A stretch of 64,000 nt of DNA from Phaeodactylibacter sp. (GCA_024103175.1 JAGFJE010000433.1:19874-83873), one strand, 5' to 3'. Shown: positions 1 through 9,615, numbered from the stretch's first letter. Notes: generated by a model not told the origin, from the sequence alone. Made by a program: numbers and translations.

Positions 1-1
1 A

Positions 2-454
2 ATTGCCAACGGCAATTTTTGGCTTTATGAGAATGAACTAGACACGTTGATTTCAAAAGAAGACAAAGAGTTCCTGTCAAGCCTTTCCGAGTTTGTTGCC
101 AAAAGTTATGGCAAGGGCATTAACGTACTATTTTCCCATTTTCTATTTCCTGACCTCACAGGTTCGGGGAAATGGTCTTTGCGTATTAGAGAACTCTTGC
201 CTGATCACATTGCTTTTTGCCGGGAGAAAAAGTGCAAGGTCAGCTTTGTTGGGCACGGGCATCCGGTCAAACCCCTTATCATCTCAGAGAATAACGAATT
301 ATTTCCCCTTGATTTTGAAGGTTCGATAGTACTGGATCCGAGTATTGGAATAAATATAGTAATGGTACCCGCCATAGGCAATAGAAAGGGCAAGAAGGGG
401 TTCACTGTTTTTGATAGTGATAAATTGGAACTGTCAGCCATTCCGATCGGATAA
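2..454 (+). CDS. Metallophosphoesterase-like protein, C-terminal part
   Basis: The reading frame is open from base 2, so the gene begins outside the window and only about 150 C-terminal residues are seen. The segment VSFVGHGHPVKPLII resembles the last metal-binding motif (GH-x-H) of calcineurin-like phosphoesterases. The later VPAIGNRKGKKGFTVFD resembles the usual ending of the fold, where a conserved 'PGS' or 'G' turn is followed by a strand. An earlier FSHFLFPD may supply another metal-binding histidine. The substrate cannot be told. The gene ends 10 bases before the convergent S41 peptidase gene. It may belong to the neighbouring peptide island or be unrelated. The family call rests on short motifs. 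Confidence 0.5.
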   Translation: MANGNFWLYENELDTLISKEDKEFLSSLSEFVAKSYGKGINVLFSHFLFPDLTGSGKWSLRIRELLPDHIAFCREKKCKVSFVGHGHPVKPLIISENNELFPLDFEGSIVLDPSIGINIVMVPAIGNRKGKKGFTVFDSDKLELSAIPIG

Positions 455-464
455 AAAAACAAAA

Positions 465-2321
465 TTAGTGCTTTCCTTTAGAAATAGTGGCTGGATGCTT
501 TTGGCTGTTTTTTGCAATTTCTATTGCTTTTAAAAGGAATTCATCCTTTTTCTCTTTTACTCCTTCAATTGTTTTATTAACGTATACATCAGGCAATATT
601 CCGATGCCATGCAATTTGGAACCATCGTGCTTAACCACCTTTAAGCCAGTCCATTGAACATAGTAATTGCCAGGTAATTTAAATGGATGGATATTCCCAT
701 TTGTCCCCGCACTAGGTTGGCCCACAATAGTGCCTAAATGATAATGTTTTATAAAACTCATAAAACTCTCTGCATAGCTAATCGCCCGTGCATCCAGGAT
801 AAACACTAAATTGGCATTAATTTTTGGAGTCCGGGGCCTAAGGTACCATCCCTTGCCCAAATAGGTGACATTTTCCTGATCCGGATATCGGATCTGGGGA
901 TATTTCATCCAATACCGGCTGGTATCTACTTCGGACATAAAATTGCCTAATAAAGTGTGAGGCACATTTCTTGGATACCCTCTCATGTCAAAAATGATGG
1001 ACGTATAATTATTAAGCTCGGGGATCAGGCCCTCGATATCTTTTCCAATTTCGTCCAGATTGATATATAGAATGGAGCTGTCAATTTCCATTTTAGCCGG
1101 ATGGCCCTCTCTTGACAATAAGGAATAACCGGATTTCACTGGAAGGCTTCTAATAAGGGTTTCCCGATGTACACCTGTCTCATTTCGATAAGAAATTTCC
1201 ACTTTTTCTCCTTCAGGCCCCAACAGGGCATCCAAAGCCGTATGGTGGTCATTGTACCCAGGAGTTGGGTTTGGAACCAATTGCCTTAGGCTGTCGATGA
1301 CCTGTCTGGCAGGTTGGCCATTAATAGCCACAACTATATCTCCCGGGCGAATCGAAATATTATTCTCAAATATACCAGAGACTACAAGTTCACCTTCTAT
1401 CCATTCCCATCTAATTGGCAGGTAATACTGTGCCGTGACATCGCCTTTCAAAATAGCCATGCCGTGTCCATCATCAGATGCGGCCAACAGTTTTTTCAGG
1501 GTGGCCAGGTGGTCATACACCGTTTGGTCCGAATACGAAGCTTTAAGCGCCATACGTAAAGCCTGCTCCCACTCTTTTTCCCTTCCTTCCAAATAGGGAT
1601 AAAAATGCTGGAATACATTCCAGCAATTAATGACATTACCCAGGCGGGTGAACAACTGAGCGCCTGAAAGCGCGTCCTTATCCGTTCCACTTTCAAAAGC
1701 TTTCCAATCCTCGAACATTGCTTGGCTGGCCTTGGGGTATGTATGTTCCGAATCGCCATAAAGCGCTAGTGGAGATTGACAAACCAATCCGCTGCCAATA
1801 TCTCTTTCAAAGGATTCTCCTATTTGGGGGTGTCCAACGTAGAGGATTATCTCTTTACGGTTGGTCCTTATGCTTTTGAACCTGCTTTTACCTCTTGTAA
1901 AATGGTTGCCAAACCCAACGCCTAAATGTTGCCAGGTTACTGTTTTATAATTTTCCTTTGAAGGAGGAGTAATGTCTTCAATGTTGAACGGAATGGGTTC
2001 ATGCGCTGGAAAAATCTTCAGGGTAGGCGCAACAAATGAAAACGTTTCTTCAAGGATCTGTTTGAGTTCCTGAGTATCTCTGGCTTTTACCACATTCATA
2101 GCTCCGTAGATAGCGAACAGGTCCCAATCTAGCTCGAAGGCTTCATCACTGGGGTGGAAATACTTTACATAACCGTATACCTTAGCAAAAGAATAAAGGT
2201 TTTCAACAGAACGGCCAGGCGCCATTGAACTCGTCGCACTCTGCGTTTGCGCATAGGCCGAATGCAAGAAAACACTTCCACAAAATAACAAAGTCAGCAT
2301 TTGATCTTTGTACCCTCTCAT
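465..2321 (-). CDS. S41 family peptidase, secreted
   Basis: 618 residues. The N-terminus has a signal peptide (hydrophobic LTLLFCGSVFLHSAYA, cleavage expected near AYA-Q), so the protein is periplasmic or lipid-independent secreted. A PDZ-like segment (PGDIVVAINGQPA, around residues 325-345) precedes a C-terminal tail-specific-protease domain. The catalytic Ser is predicted at residue 515 in RAISYAES, followed by GTIVGQPSAGTNG, the arrangement of the S41 subgroup that lacks the CtpA Ser/Lys dyad. Substrates are unknown. Its 3' end faces the partial phosphoesterase gene. No sign of damage. A second in-frame ATG at codon 8 (MLTLLF) is an alternative start. It borders the RiPP island, but nothing shows it to be a leader peptidase. 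Confidence 0.8.
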   Translation of the reverse strand: MRGYKDQMLTLLFCGSVFLHSAYAQTQSATSSMAPGRSVENLYSFAKVYGYVKYFHPSDEAFELDWDLFAIYGAMNVVKARDTQELKQILEETFSFVAPTLKIFPAHEPIPFNIEDITPPSKENYKTVTWQHLGVGFGNHFTRGKSRFKSIRTNRKEIILYVGHPQIGESFERDIGSGLVCQSPLALYGDSEHTYPKASQAMFEDWKAFESGTDKDALSGAQLFTRLGNVINCWNVFQHFYPYLEGREKEWEQALRMALKASYSDQTVYDHLATLKKLLAASDDGHGMAILKGDVTAQYYLPIRWEWIEGELVVSGIFENNISIRPGDIVVAINGQPARQVIDSLRQLVPNPTPGYNDHHTALDALLGPEGEKVEISYRNETGVHRETLIRSLPVKSGYSLLSREGHPAKMEIDSSILYINLDEIGKDIEGLIPELNNYTSIIFDMRGYPRNVPHTLLGNFMSEVDTSRYWMKYPQIRYPDQENVTYLGKGWYLRPRTPKINANLVFILDARAISYAESFMSFIKHYHLGTIVGQPSAGTNGNIHPFKLPGNYYVQWTGLKVVKHDGSKLHGIGILPDVYVNKTIEGVKEKKDEFLLKAIEIAKNSQKHPATISKGKH

Positions 2322-2502
2322 TAATATACCTGAATTTGAGAATTGAGCCCGTCAGCCGACACTTATTTCTGCTATTATGCATTGAATAAGCGTGCCTATA
2401 GTGAACCGGCCTGCACAAATTACAAAATAACACATTGAAATACTAGAATTTTATACTAACTTTCTCTCCTGTCCAAACCACTAACGCTTTACTTACTTAA
2501 GT

Positions 2503-4704
2503 ATGAAAAGCTTTCCCGTATATAGACAATTAGATAGCATTGACTGTGGGCCTGTCTGCTTGAAGGCCATTGCCAAACACTACGGAAGGACCATTCCCCT
2601 CGAATTGATACGAGAAAAAAGTTATATCACTAATCAAGGTACGTCTATCGCTAATTTGGGGGTTGCCGCCGAGGAACTTGGATTCAGGACCCTAAGCGCC
2701 AAGCTACCTTTTGAGAACTTAAAAGAAGACGCCCCTCTGCCTTTAATCGCATTCTGGCGATCTAGGCATTTTGTAGTGGTTTACAAGTTCCGCAAAGGTA
2801 AAGTATATGTTGTTGACCCTGCCATCGGGGCAATAAAGTATAGCGAAAAGGAATTTAAAAAAGCATGGCTGAATGAGAAGGTTGATGGAAAAAAAACGGG
2901 CGTTGCCTTAATGTTGGAACCGACCCCCAAATTCCATGAACCTTCCTATGTAAGTACCCGAAAAAACAGAAGGGAGAAAAGAAAACTTTCCTTTTTTGTA
3001 AAATATTTATGGCCCTACCGCAAATATTTTCTCCAAATCATCATGGGGCTTCTGATTGGGAGCCTGATTCAACTCATCCTGCCTTTTCTTGCTCAAGCAC
3101 TAGTGGATAAAGGGATCAACGGCCGCAACCTCGGTTTTGTGAACCTCATATTGATAGCCCAGGTATTTTTGCACTTTAGTGGAGCAATTGCAGGCTTTGT
3201 AAGGTCTTGGATTTATCTACACCTAGGTGTTAGAATCAATATTGCCATCATTTCAGATTTCCTCATTAAAGTATTGAAACTTCCAGTCTGGTTTTTTTCA
3301 TCCCGTTCAGTGGGCGACCTCATGCAAAGGATCGGAGACCATAAACGGATTGAAAGTTTTCTTACCGGATCGCTACTCAATATTATCTTTTCTGTTTTCA
3401 ACTTTTTTGTATTCTCAGCCATATTAATTTTTTATCACATAAAAATATTTTTAATATTTTTGGCTGGAAGTATATTGTATATCATATGGATATTGCTCTT
3501 TCTAAATATAAGAAAGACCATGGATTACAAAATGTTTGATCAACAATCCGATAATAAAAACACGCTAATAGAGTTGTTCCAGGGAGTTCAGGAGATTAAG
3601 CTACAAAACTGCGAGCAGAAAAAAAGATGGAAGTGGGAGCGAATTCAGGCCAGTTTATTCAAAACGAGAATGAAAATGACTATTTTCGGCCAGTACCAAT
3701 CTGGAGGAGCAATGCTCATTAACCAGATAAAAAGCGTCGTGATTTCCTACGTTGCAGCAAAAAGTGTGATTTCCGGAGAGATCACTTTTGGAATGATGCT
3801 GGCTATTCAGTATATCCTAGGCCAGGCCACCGCTCCGATCGGCAGTTTCGTTCAATTTATCACCAATGCACAAATGGCTAAGATCAGCCTTGAACGCCTG
3901 AATCAAATTCATCAAAAACGAAATGAAGAAGATGAAGACAAAAAATTTGTAACCATCTACCCTGAAGACAGGTCGATCAACCTCATCCACCTGGGCTATC
4001 AATATCACGGCCCCAAATCGCCATTTGCGATCCAGGACATTAATATTAAAATTCCGGAGGGAAAGATAACAGCAATTGTCGGAGCAAGCGGCAGTGGAAA
4101 AACAACTCTTATCAAGTTATTACTTAAATTTTATTACCCTTCAAGTGGAAGCATAAAGTTAGGAGGGGTTAACTTAAAAAATATTAGTGCAAAATGGTGG
4201 CGTGATAAATGCGGGGCCGTTTTACAAGATGGTTATATTTTTACAGACAGTATCGCCAACAATATCGCGGTAAATGATGACATCATTGATAAGGAAAGGC
4301 TGATTTATGCCGCATATGTAGCCAACATCCAGGAATTTATCGAGTCTTTGCCAATGGGTTATAATACCAAGATAGGAGCCAATGGGCAGGGGATCAGCCA
4401 AGGGCAGAAGCAGAGAATATTGATTGCCCGCGCGGTCTACAAAGACCCCGATTATCTGTTTTTCGACGAGGCGACCAATGCTTTGGATTCAAAGAACGAA
4501 CACATCATCATGCAGAGGTTGCAAGAATTTTACAAAGGAAGGACCGTAGTCGTTGTAGCTCACCGGATGAGCACTGTTAAATCCGCTGATCAAATAATCG
4601 TATTGGACAATTCCAGGTTGATCGAAAAAGGCACCCATGCTGAACTGGTAAAAAAACGAGGCATCTATTACAACCTGATAAGAAATCAATTAGAACTGCA
4701 TTGA
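2503..4704 (+). CDS. C39 peptidase-containing ABC exporter for a GG-leader peptide
   Basis: 733 residues in the standard order for bacteriocin exporters of the SunT/LagD (PCAT) type. Residues 1-130 are a C39 peptidase with Cys15 (DSIDCGPVCL), His89 (RSRHFVVVY) and Asp105 (VVDPAIG), the full catalytic triad. Then comes a six-helix membrane domain (about 165-440) and an ATPase domain with Walker A GASGSGKTT (527), signature ISQGQKQR (631), Walker B YLFFDEA and the H-loop His near 687. The signature has ISQGQ instead of LSGGQ. The family cleaves precursor leaders after a double glycine while exporting the core. The three precursors at 9.2-10.6 kb all carry such a GG. The gene converges on the LanC-like gene with a 7-base gap. 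Confidence 0.92.
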   Translation: MKSFPVYRQLDSIDCGPVCLKAIAKHYGRTIPLELIREKSYITNQGTSIANLGVAAEELGFRTLSAKLPFENLKEDAPLPLIAFWRSRHFVVVYKFRKGKVYVVDPAIGAIKYSEKEFKKAWLNEKVDGKKTGVALMLEPTPKFHEPSYVSTRKNRREKRKLSFFVKYLWPYRKYFLQIIMGLLIGSLIQLILPFLAQALVDKGINGRNLGFVNLILIAQVFLHFSGAIAGFVRSWIYLHLGVRINIAIISDFLIKVLKLPVWFFSSRSVGDLMQRIGDHKRIESFLTGSLLNIIFSVFNFFVFSAILIFYHIKIFLIFLAGSILYIIWILLFLNIRKTMDYKMFDQQSDNKNTLIELFQGVQEIKLQNCEQKKRWKWERIQASLFKTRMKMTIFGQYQSGGAMLINQIKSVVISYVAAKSVISGEITFGMMLAIQYILGQATAPIGSFVQFITNAQMAKISLERLNQIHQKRNEEDEDKKFVTIYPEDRSINLIHLGYQYHGPKSPFAIQDINIKIPEGKITAIVGASGSGKTTLIKLLLKFYYPSSGSIKLGGVNLKNISAKWWRDKCGAVLQDGYIFTDSIANNIAVNDDIIDKERLIYAAYVANIQEFIESLPMGYNTKIGANGQGISQGQKQRILIARAVYKDPDYLFFDEATNALDSKNEHIIMQRLQEFYKGRTVVVVAHRMSTVKSADQIIVLDNSRLIEKGTHAELVKKRGIYYNLIRNQLELH

Positions 4705-4711
4705 CCTGATT

Positions 4712-6760
4712 TCAACTTATTGCAGCCACCTGAATAAAGTTATTCCTTGCTAAAACAGCCGTTTGATCCAACACTTTCTGCCCCACGGCCTCCCGGTCAA
4801 CTTGATTTTCGATTTCTAATTCTTGAAAGACAAGCTCCGCCAGGTCAAAAACAGAAATCTCTTGCCTGATTTCTATTTGGCTCAACAAAAAATAATTGAA
4901 CCTGGTAATTGAGTACTGTTTTGTAGTTTTGCCGTCAAAGGTGCTGAAAATAAAAACCTCCTGCCCTCTATCGGCCTCTTGGGCCCCCCAGTGGCCAGCC
5001 AACCAGTTCCACTCTAACCTAAACAGTGCAGAAGCCGGTTTGCTTTTCAGGATCAACTGAGAGTCTTTAATTTTACCGGAACTTAATCCATAGAATGCTT
5101 GAGAGAAATTTTTTCGGTTGATGAAATGTAAAGTACTCAAATAAAAATTCCCATGAGATGTGTTTGGCAATTGCCAGTTCTTTAGTTCAAAATCGAAAAC
5201 CTCTTTTATCAATTTCGAGTCAGGCAGTTTGTCTATCACGGCCTGTATTCTTTCGACAAAAGGCTCAAGCCCCTCGTCTCTATTATTCGCAAATAAGGAT
5301 TGTTCAAGGGTGGAAAACTCCTCCTCTCCGGCCAGATACTCCAGCAATGATAGCGTTCTTCGAAAAACATTTTTTGTACACCGGCTGAACAAACTCGACT
5401 CTGTGGCAAACAAGGATCCCGGCAGAGGGCCTTTGGCCACAATCGGGCCTGCAACAGAGGGTTTTATTATTGAGCTTTCTTTTCGATCAAGGTAGCTCAC
5501 ATAAAAATATCCTACTCCAGCAAGCCCCATGAATAGGCTGTAATCTTTGTCATCTTTACTTAGCTTGGCTAAGCCGGGCTGATACCTGCCATGGGAGCTG
5601 CAGTATTTGATTTGCCTGGCAATGGTTGCCTCTAACTGTTCTTCTATTGTTAAAGTTTCCCCATTCAATTCCTCAGCGCAATGGATTATAACCATGGCAT
5701 TCCCACTTGTCCCATGGCAAAGGCAATGACTGAACAAATGGCTCGAATTCAAGGATTGAATAGTGCTCTGAATCGATTTTTTCAAGTCATTTTTCCATAA
5801 TTCAGAGCCTTGAGTTGATTTTAATTCAAACCTCGTCAAAGCGATACCTGGTGAACCATGACACCAGGCGTTCATATATTTAGGGCGGGTGAAATAAGAT
5901 AGGTCTTCCAGGCTCTGAAAGCCATATTTCTCCATATTGGCCTCACTATTCAACCTGGGTTTTCTGAAATCTTTCCAATTATTATTTTTTTTACTATAAA
6001 ATTGATTTTCATAATTAAAACTTTGTTCTGCAATCCAATAATAAGCAGCGTTGTCGAACAATTTAGCCAATTGTATGAAAACATAACCAATCCCAGACGA
6101 ACCATGGGAAAAACCCGTGAGGGGCCATATCTCCCAACCCGTAATATCCCAAAAAATGCCACGCCTCCCCCACTTAACTCCATCGAGTAAGTGGTTGACA
6201 TATTGTTCAATAAGTTGAAGTATCTCCTGGCTTTGTTTTTTCTCGTACAGGAAAAGCAGCCCCAGCAAAGCTCCCGCCGTCCCATTCAACAGGTCATATA
6301 CCGGCGGGTCCCTCAACTCAATAAACCTGCCGCATTTTATAGCAAGCTCTTCTGCTTTTTCCAAATAGGCTTTCTCAGCCAACGATTCATATACTTTAAG
6401 CAAGGTATACACCACTCCCATCCTGCCAGTGTAAAAAGCATAATTGTCAGTAGGGTTTTCCCGGCAATACCGGTAAAGCCAGCCAACAGACTTAATAATA
6501 GCCTGCCGATATTTATCATCATTCGTTATTTCATATAACCTGATGAAAAACAATATTATTCCGCTAACCCCTGAATAAACAGTTTCAAAGGCCTGAAAAT
6601 AAATTTCCTCATCAATTACTTTCGGTGAGATCCAGAAATAGTTACCGTATTCATCCTCTTTCCTGGATTCGAGTATTTCTTCTCCAACTCTGATCAGCTC
6701 TTTAAAAACAGGTGAATGTTCCACAAAACATATTTTTTTCCGGAAAGTTACTACTTTCAA
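4712..6760 (-). CDS. LanC-like lanthionine synthetase with long C-terminal extension
   Basis: 682 residues. Residues 55-428 show the repeated alpha/alpha-barrel motifs of lanthionine cyclases: YSGVSGI, YTGRMGV, LLNGTAGAL, GFSHGSSGIGY, AWCHGSPGIAL, CLCHGTSGNAM and FMGLAGVGYFY. The expected zinc ligands are present (Cys300, Cys348, His349), as is the active-site His219. LanC enzymes add Cys thiols to dehydrated Ser/Thr to form thioether rings. No LanM dehydratase domain precedes it. Residues 429-682 match no family I recognise, and their last 60 residues look like a winged-helix fold that could hold a leader peptide. No in-frame ATG precedes the barrel, so the start is TTG at 6760. Base composition is AT-rich like the rest of the island. 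Confidence 0.87.
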   Translation of the reverse strand: MKVVTFRKKICFVEHSPVFKELIRVGEEILESRKEDEYGNYFWISPKVIDEEIYFQAFETVYSGVSGIILFFIRLYEITNDDKYRQAIIKSVGWLYRYCRENPTDNYAFYTGRMGVVYTLLKVYESLAEKAYLEKAEELAIKCGRFIELRDPPVYDLLNGTAGALLGLLFLYEKKQSQEILQLIEQYVNHLLDGVKWGRRGIFWDITGWEIWPLTGFSHGSSGIGYVFIQLAKLFDNAAYYWIAEQSFNYENQFYSKKNNNWKDFRKPRLNSEANMEKYGFQSLEDLSYFTRPKYMNAWCHGSPGIALTRFELKSTQGSELWKNDLKKSIQSTIQSLNSSHLFSHCLCHGTSGNAMVIIHCAEELNGETLTIEEQLEATIARQIKYCSSHGRYQPGLAKLSKDDKDYSLFMGLAGVGYFYVSYLDRKESSIIKPSVAGPIVAKGPLPGSLFATESSLFSRCTKNVFRRTLSLLEYLAGEEEFSTLEQSLFANNRDEGLEPFVERIQAVIDKLPDSKLIKEVFDFELKNWQLPNTSHGNFYLSTLHFINRKNFSQAFYGLSSGKIKDSQLILKSKPASALFRLEWNWLAGHWGAQEADRGQEVFIFSTFDGKTTKQYSITRFNYFLLSQIEIRQEISVFDLAELVFQELEIENQVDREAVGQKVLDQTAVLARNNFIQVAAIS

Positions 6761-6854
6761 ATTAAAGTATAGATAATTTGTACAATCATTTATTTTGCAA
6801 TATTTTCAGGCTGCTTAATGTGTTGTCCACCGGATTATAAAACAGAAAACAGAA

Positions 6855-8006
6855 ATGGAGCAATTTAATAAGGCTATCCTTGACCAATACGTGAAAGACA
6901 CCCCCATCACCTGTGAAAAACATCCTACTGAAGACTTGTACATTTACGGTTACTATCCGGGGTTATCCAAACAAAGGATCATTTGGGATGAAGTGAACAA
7001 ACACTGCCGGGGGCTGATAATCGATGGAAAAGGCAATGCCCACGCAAGGCCATTCACTAAGTTCTTCACCTTCAAGGAATATGTATCTCCTTTTAAGATC
7101 AAATTGTCTGATAATCAAATTTTGAGGTTACCTAAAGGAAATTTCAAGATCTATGAGAAGGTGGATGGCACTATGGCCACTCTGTACTGGGTTGGAGAAA
7201 AACCGGTGTTAGCCACACAGCGGTCGTTTTCAAATGAAAAAGCTCGCATAGCAACAGAAATTCTGTATGAAAAATACGCCCATACTTTTAATAAACTAAA
7301 AAGGGATAGAACCTATGTTTTTGAAGCTATTTATCCCGAATGTAAAGTCCTTATCGATTATGGTGATAAAAGAGACCTCGTATTAATTGGGGTCATTGAC
7401 AATTGTACGGGAGAGGACCTCCCCCTGGAAGATATTGGTTTTCCAATAGCGAAGGACTATACCCAAGAGTACGGGCACATTGTCAACTTTGAAGAAATCC
7501 AGCAATTAGATATTAAAAATATGGAAGGTTTTGTCTTGGTCTATCCTAACTGCATTAGGATAAAACTGAAGTTTCCTTGGTTCATAGAAGCGCATAAATT
7601 GATGAGCAGGATCATTAGTCATTTCTCTGAAATCTATACTGCAAGTAGTACCCTCGCCGACATGTTAAACAAAAGAAAGAAATATATATCCAACTTCACT
7701 ATTTGGGAACACATGAAAGCGGGTAAACCGATAGGCTCCCTTCTCCAATGGGTCCCGGAAGAATATTATTACTGCGGATTTGAGCATTGGATAAAATCTA
7801 TTTCAGAAGACTTCGAAAGGCGTTATCACGACCTTGCCGTTCAGAATAATGGAAATCAGCAGCCAGATCGTGAAAAGATATGGGATTTCCTACAACCAGA
7901 CGCAGATGCACTGGATGTCTTTAAAGTTGAAGAAAGAAGGCCGCTTCCGGAAAACAATTCAGTAATGTGGAAATGGATGGAACGGTTTGAGAAGTGGTAC
8001 GATTGA
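6855..8006 (+). CDS. T4 Rnl1-like RNA ligase
   Basis: 383 residues, close to the 374 of phage T4 RNA ligase 1. Nucleotidyltransferase motifs appear in order: motif I EKVDGT with the AMP-accepting Lys102, an upstream CRGLIID arginine motif, motif III (YVFEAIYPE), motif IV MEGFVLVY (about 223-230) and motif V IRIKLKFPW. The enzyme would adenylylate RNA 5'-phosphate ends and join them to 3'-OH ends; T4 Rnl1 repairs cleaved tRNA anticodon loops. No polynucleotide kinase/phosphatase partner is visible nearby. It stands between the LanC-like gene (divergent) and the IS630 element, inside an island of peptide-modification genes. Whether it takes part in that pathway or is a passenger cannot be settled here. 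Confidence 0.85.
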   Translation: MEQFNKAILDQYVKDTPITCEKHPTEDLYIYGYYPGLSKQRIIWDEVNKHCRGLIIDGKGNAHARPFTKFFTFKEYVSPFKIKLSDNQILRLPKGNFKIYEKVDGTMATLYWVGEKPVLATQRSFSNEKARIATEILYEKYAHTFNKLKRDRTYVFEAIYPECKVLIDYGDKRDLVLIGVIDNCTGEDLPLEDIGFPIAKDYTQEYGHIVNFEEIQQLDIKNMEGFVLVYPNCIRIKLKFPWFIEAHKLMSRIISHFSEIYTASSTLADMLNKRKKYISNFTIWEHMKAGKPIGSLLQWVPEEYYYCGFEHWIKSISEDFERRYHDLAVQNNGNQQPDREKIWDFLQPDADALDVFKVEERRPLPENNSVMWKWMERFEKWYD

Positions 8007-8019
8007 TCGAACAGCTATA

Positions 8020-9169
8020 CACCGCTCGGTCACCAGAGGTGAAAATGTTGTCAAGCCACCTCAAGGAGCTGAAATTTAAGGTTCATCAACTCGTTGATTT
8101 CCTCCTCGTGCAACCCTTCATTGACTTCGTCAATAAAGTTGTCAATGGCTTCAACGAAGTCTTGCTTGGTTGGGTAATGGAAGCCAGCCAGGACTTGCTT
8201 TTTGAGGTATTTCCAAAACCGCTCGATAAGGTTCAGGTTAGGGGAGTATGGGGGTAGGAAAACCAGGTGAACCCGGTATTTCCTGGCGGCCTTGGCCACC
8301 AATTCGCACCTTTGATAGCGGGCATTGTCCAAAACCAGGTATATGCTCCTTCCCGGCAATTCTTCGCGAAGGAAGCCAATGAGCTCGACAACCGTTGTGG
8401 CTTTGATATAATCAGTTGTGCTGATACTGTACAATTCGTGCGTGGCAGCATGCATAGCTCCCAGGATGTTCACTCGCTGGCGGCCGCTTGACGTCCTTAC
8501 TGAGATGGGCTTCTCGCTCCATACATGGCCGTTGTGAAAGCCTTGTACGGGGTGTGCCGCGTCGACAAAGAACACATCCGCCACTCCTCGTGTGGCCTTG
8601 TCCAGCAAGGGGTTCAACTCCTGCTCAAGGAAAGCCGCCTGCTTGGCAGCCAGCTCTTTGATAGGCAGCTTCCCTCCAGGCAGGGGGCGGAACTTACGAT
8701 AGCGGAACTTGAGCACGTGCTTGACAAATTTGCGCACTTGGCTCATTCCACGCTCCAAGCCGGTAAGCTGCTTGATCCGTTTGCGCGCCTCGCTGGCACA
8801 ACGTGGCGGATCCTTGTCAAAATCTGCCTTGATCTTGTCGGCATAGTTCACCAAATCGCTGGAAGGGCGGTAGCACTCTACTGCCAGCAGCCCGGCCCGC
8901 CCCCGTTCCATATAGGCCTTCATCCAGCGGGTAACCGAATTGGGGTGCACATCAGCTACCTCGGCGCACGGGCCAGGCCGAAGCCCCTTGGCCCGAAGAT
9001 ATAGTACATGCATACGTTGGCGGATTAATGGTGAACAACCTTACTTTTTGTAGTATCTTGCGTGTTCATAGTCAGCTTCGCTGATTATCGGAGAGTACAT
9101 ATTTTACAGGTTTGGTTACCCACAAAGATAGGTACTCTCCAACTTTTCACCTCTAGTGACCGCGCTTAG
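8020..9169. mobile_element. Complete IS630-family insertion sequence
   Basis: About 1150 bp bounded by TA dinucleotides (8018-8019 and 9170-9171), the target duplication of IS630/Tc1-mariner elements. Imperfect terminal inverted repeats are visible: left end CACCGCTCGGTCACCAGAGG, right end (complement) CTAAGCGCGGTCACTAGAGG. The inner CGGTCAC[CT]AGAGGTGAAAA part is almost identical on both sides. It carries one transposase gene. It lies 12 bases after the RNA ligase stop and 8 bases after the stop of precursor gene 1, so it broke neither gene. Confidence 0.9.
8051..9013 (-). CDS. IS630 family transposase
   Basis: 320 residues. The N-terminus contains a helix-turn-helix (VADVHPNSVTRWMKAYMERG) for binding the element ends. 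The catalytic DDE triad is Asp151 (VFFVDAAH), Asp229 (YLVLDNARYQ) and Glu264 (NLIERFWKYLKK), with the PPYSPNLNLIE block typical of IS630. The frame is intact and the ends of the element match, so it may still be active. The reading frame continues nine codons above the chosen ATG and those residues (PLIRQR) look natural, so a non-ATG start slightly upstream is possible. Confidence 0.92.
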   Translation of the reverse strand: MHVLYLRAKGLRPGPCAEVADVHPNSVTRWMKAYMERGRAGLLAVECYRPSSDLVNYADKIKADFDKDPPRCASEARKRIKQLTGLERGMSQVRKFVKHVLKFRYRKFRPLPGGKLPIKELAAKQAAFLEQELNPLLDKATRGVADVFFVDAAHPVQGFHNGHVWSEKPISVRTSSGRQRVNILGAMHAATHELYSISTTDYIKATTVVELIGFLREELPGRSIYLVLDNARYQRCELVAKAARKYRVHLVFLPPYSPNLNLIERFWKYLKKQVLAGFHYPTKQDFVEAIDNFIDEVNEGLHEEEINELMNLKFQLLEVA

Positions 9170-9177
9170 TATATCTA

Positions 9178-9588
9178 TCAGACATACAAGCACCCACCCT
9201 CTGCAATGGAATCACAATCCGTATCTGTATCACATTCCCCTACGGAATCGCATTCACCTATTGTTTGCCCTTCATTTGGTATACAATAAGGGCCATCAGC
9301 TGAGGCACATAGATCATTGTCGGAATTGGGGTCACAAATCACCATATCGCTGTCGCAATTTGTGCCTATAGAATGGCAGAGGCCGTCGAAAGAGTCGCCT
9401 TGCCAAAAATCGATCAAAGTATTATCATCGCACATTACGCCTACGACTGTCTCGCAGGGAGCACAGGTATTTTCCTGGCCAGTGCCGCCAATTACGTGTT
9501 CCATCCCGTTCCTACCCGGCTTGTCATTCAAGGTAGTGACAAAACTTTGTATCCTCAGGTCGTCTAACTTGAGTTTTTGCCTGGACAT
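9178..9588 (-). CDS. Pinensin-like RiPP precursor 1 (Cys-rich acidic core)
   Basis: 136 residues. The leader (1-35) contains KLKLDDLRIQSFVTTL and ends HVIGG, the leader type of Bacteroidota pinensin-like lanthipeptides and a C39 cleavage site. The 101-residue core has 12 Cys, no Lys or Arg and many Asp. Its C-terminus has CDS/CDT steps (GECDSVGECDTDTDCDS) and ends GGCLYV. The leader has no Cys. The core is far longer than usual lanthipeptide cores of 20-40 residues. Its second half aligns by eye with precursor 2 (DLCAS, PYC, CDSV, GGCLY). The start ATG at 9588 lies 27 bases after the stop of precursor 2. The stop is 8 bases from the IS630 end. Confidence 0.85.
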   Translation of the reverse strand: MSRQKLKLDDLRIQSFVTTLNDKPGRNGMEHVIGGTGQENTCAPCETVVGVMCDDNTLIDFWQGDSFDGLCHSIGTNCDSDMVICDPNSDNDLCASADGPYCIPNEGQTIGECDSVGECDTDTDCDSIAEGGCLYV

Positions 9589-9615
9589 AGGTCAAAATTT
9601 GATAATGCGGAAGTT

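Noticed and set aside
465..2321. The S41 peptidase as a leader peptidase of the RiPP island
   Set aside because: It has a general secreted S41 architecture, the exporter already carries a C39 peptidase for GG leaders, and nothing ties it to the precursors except proximity.
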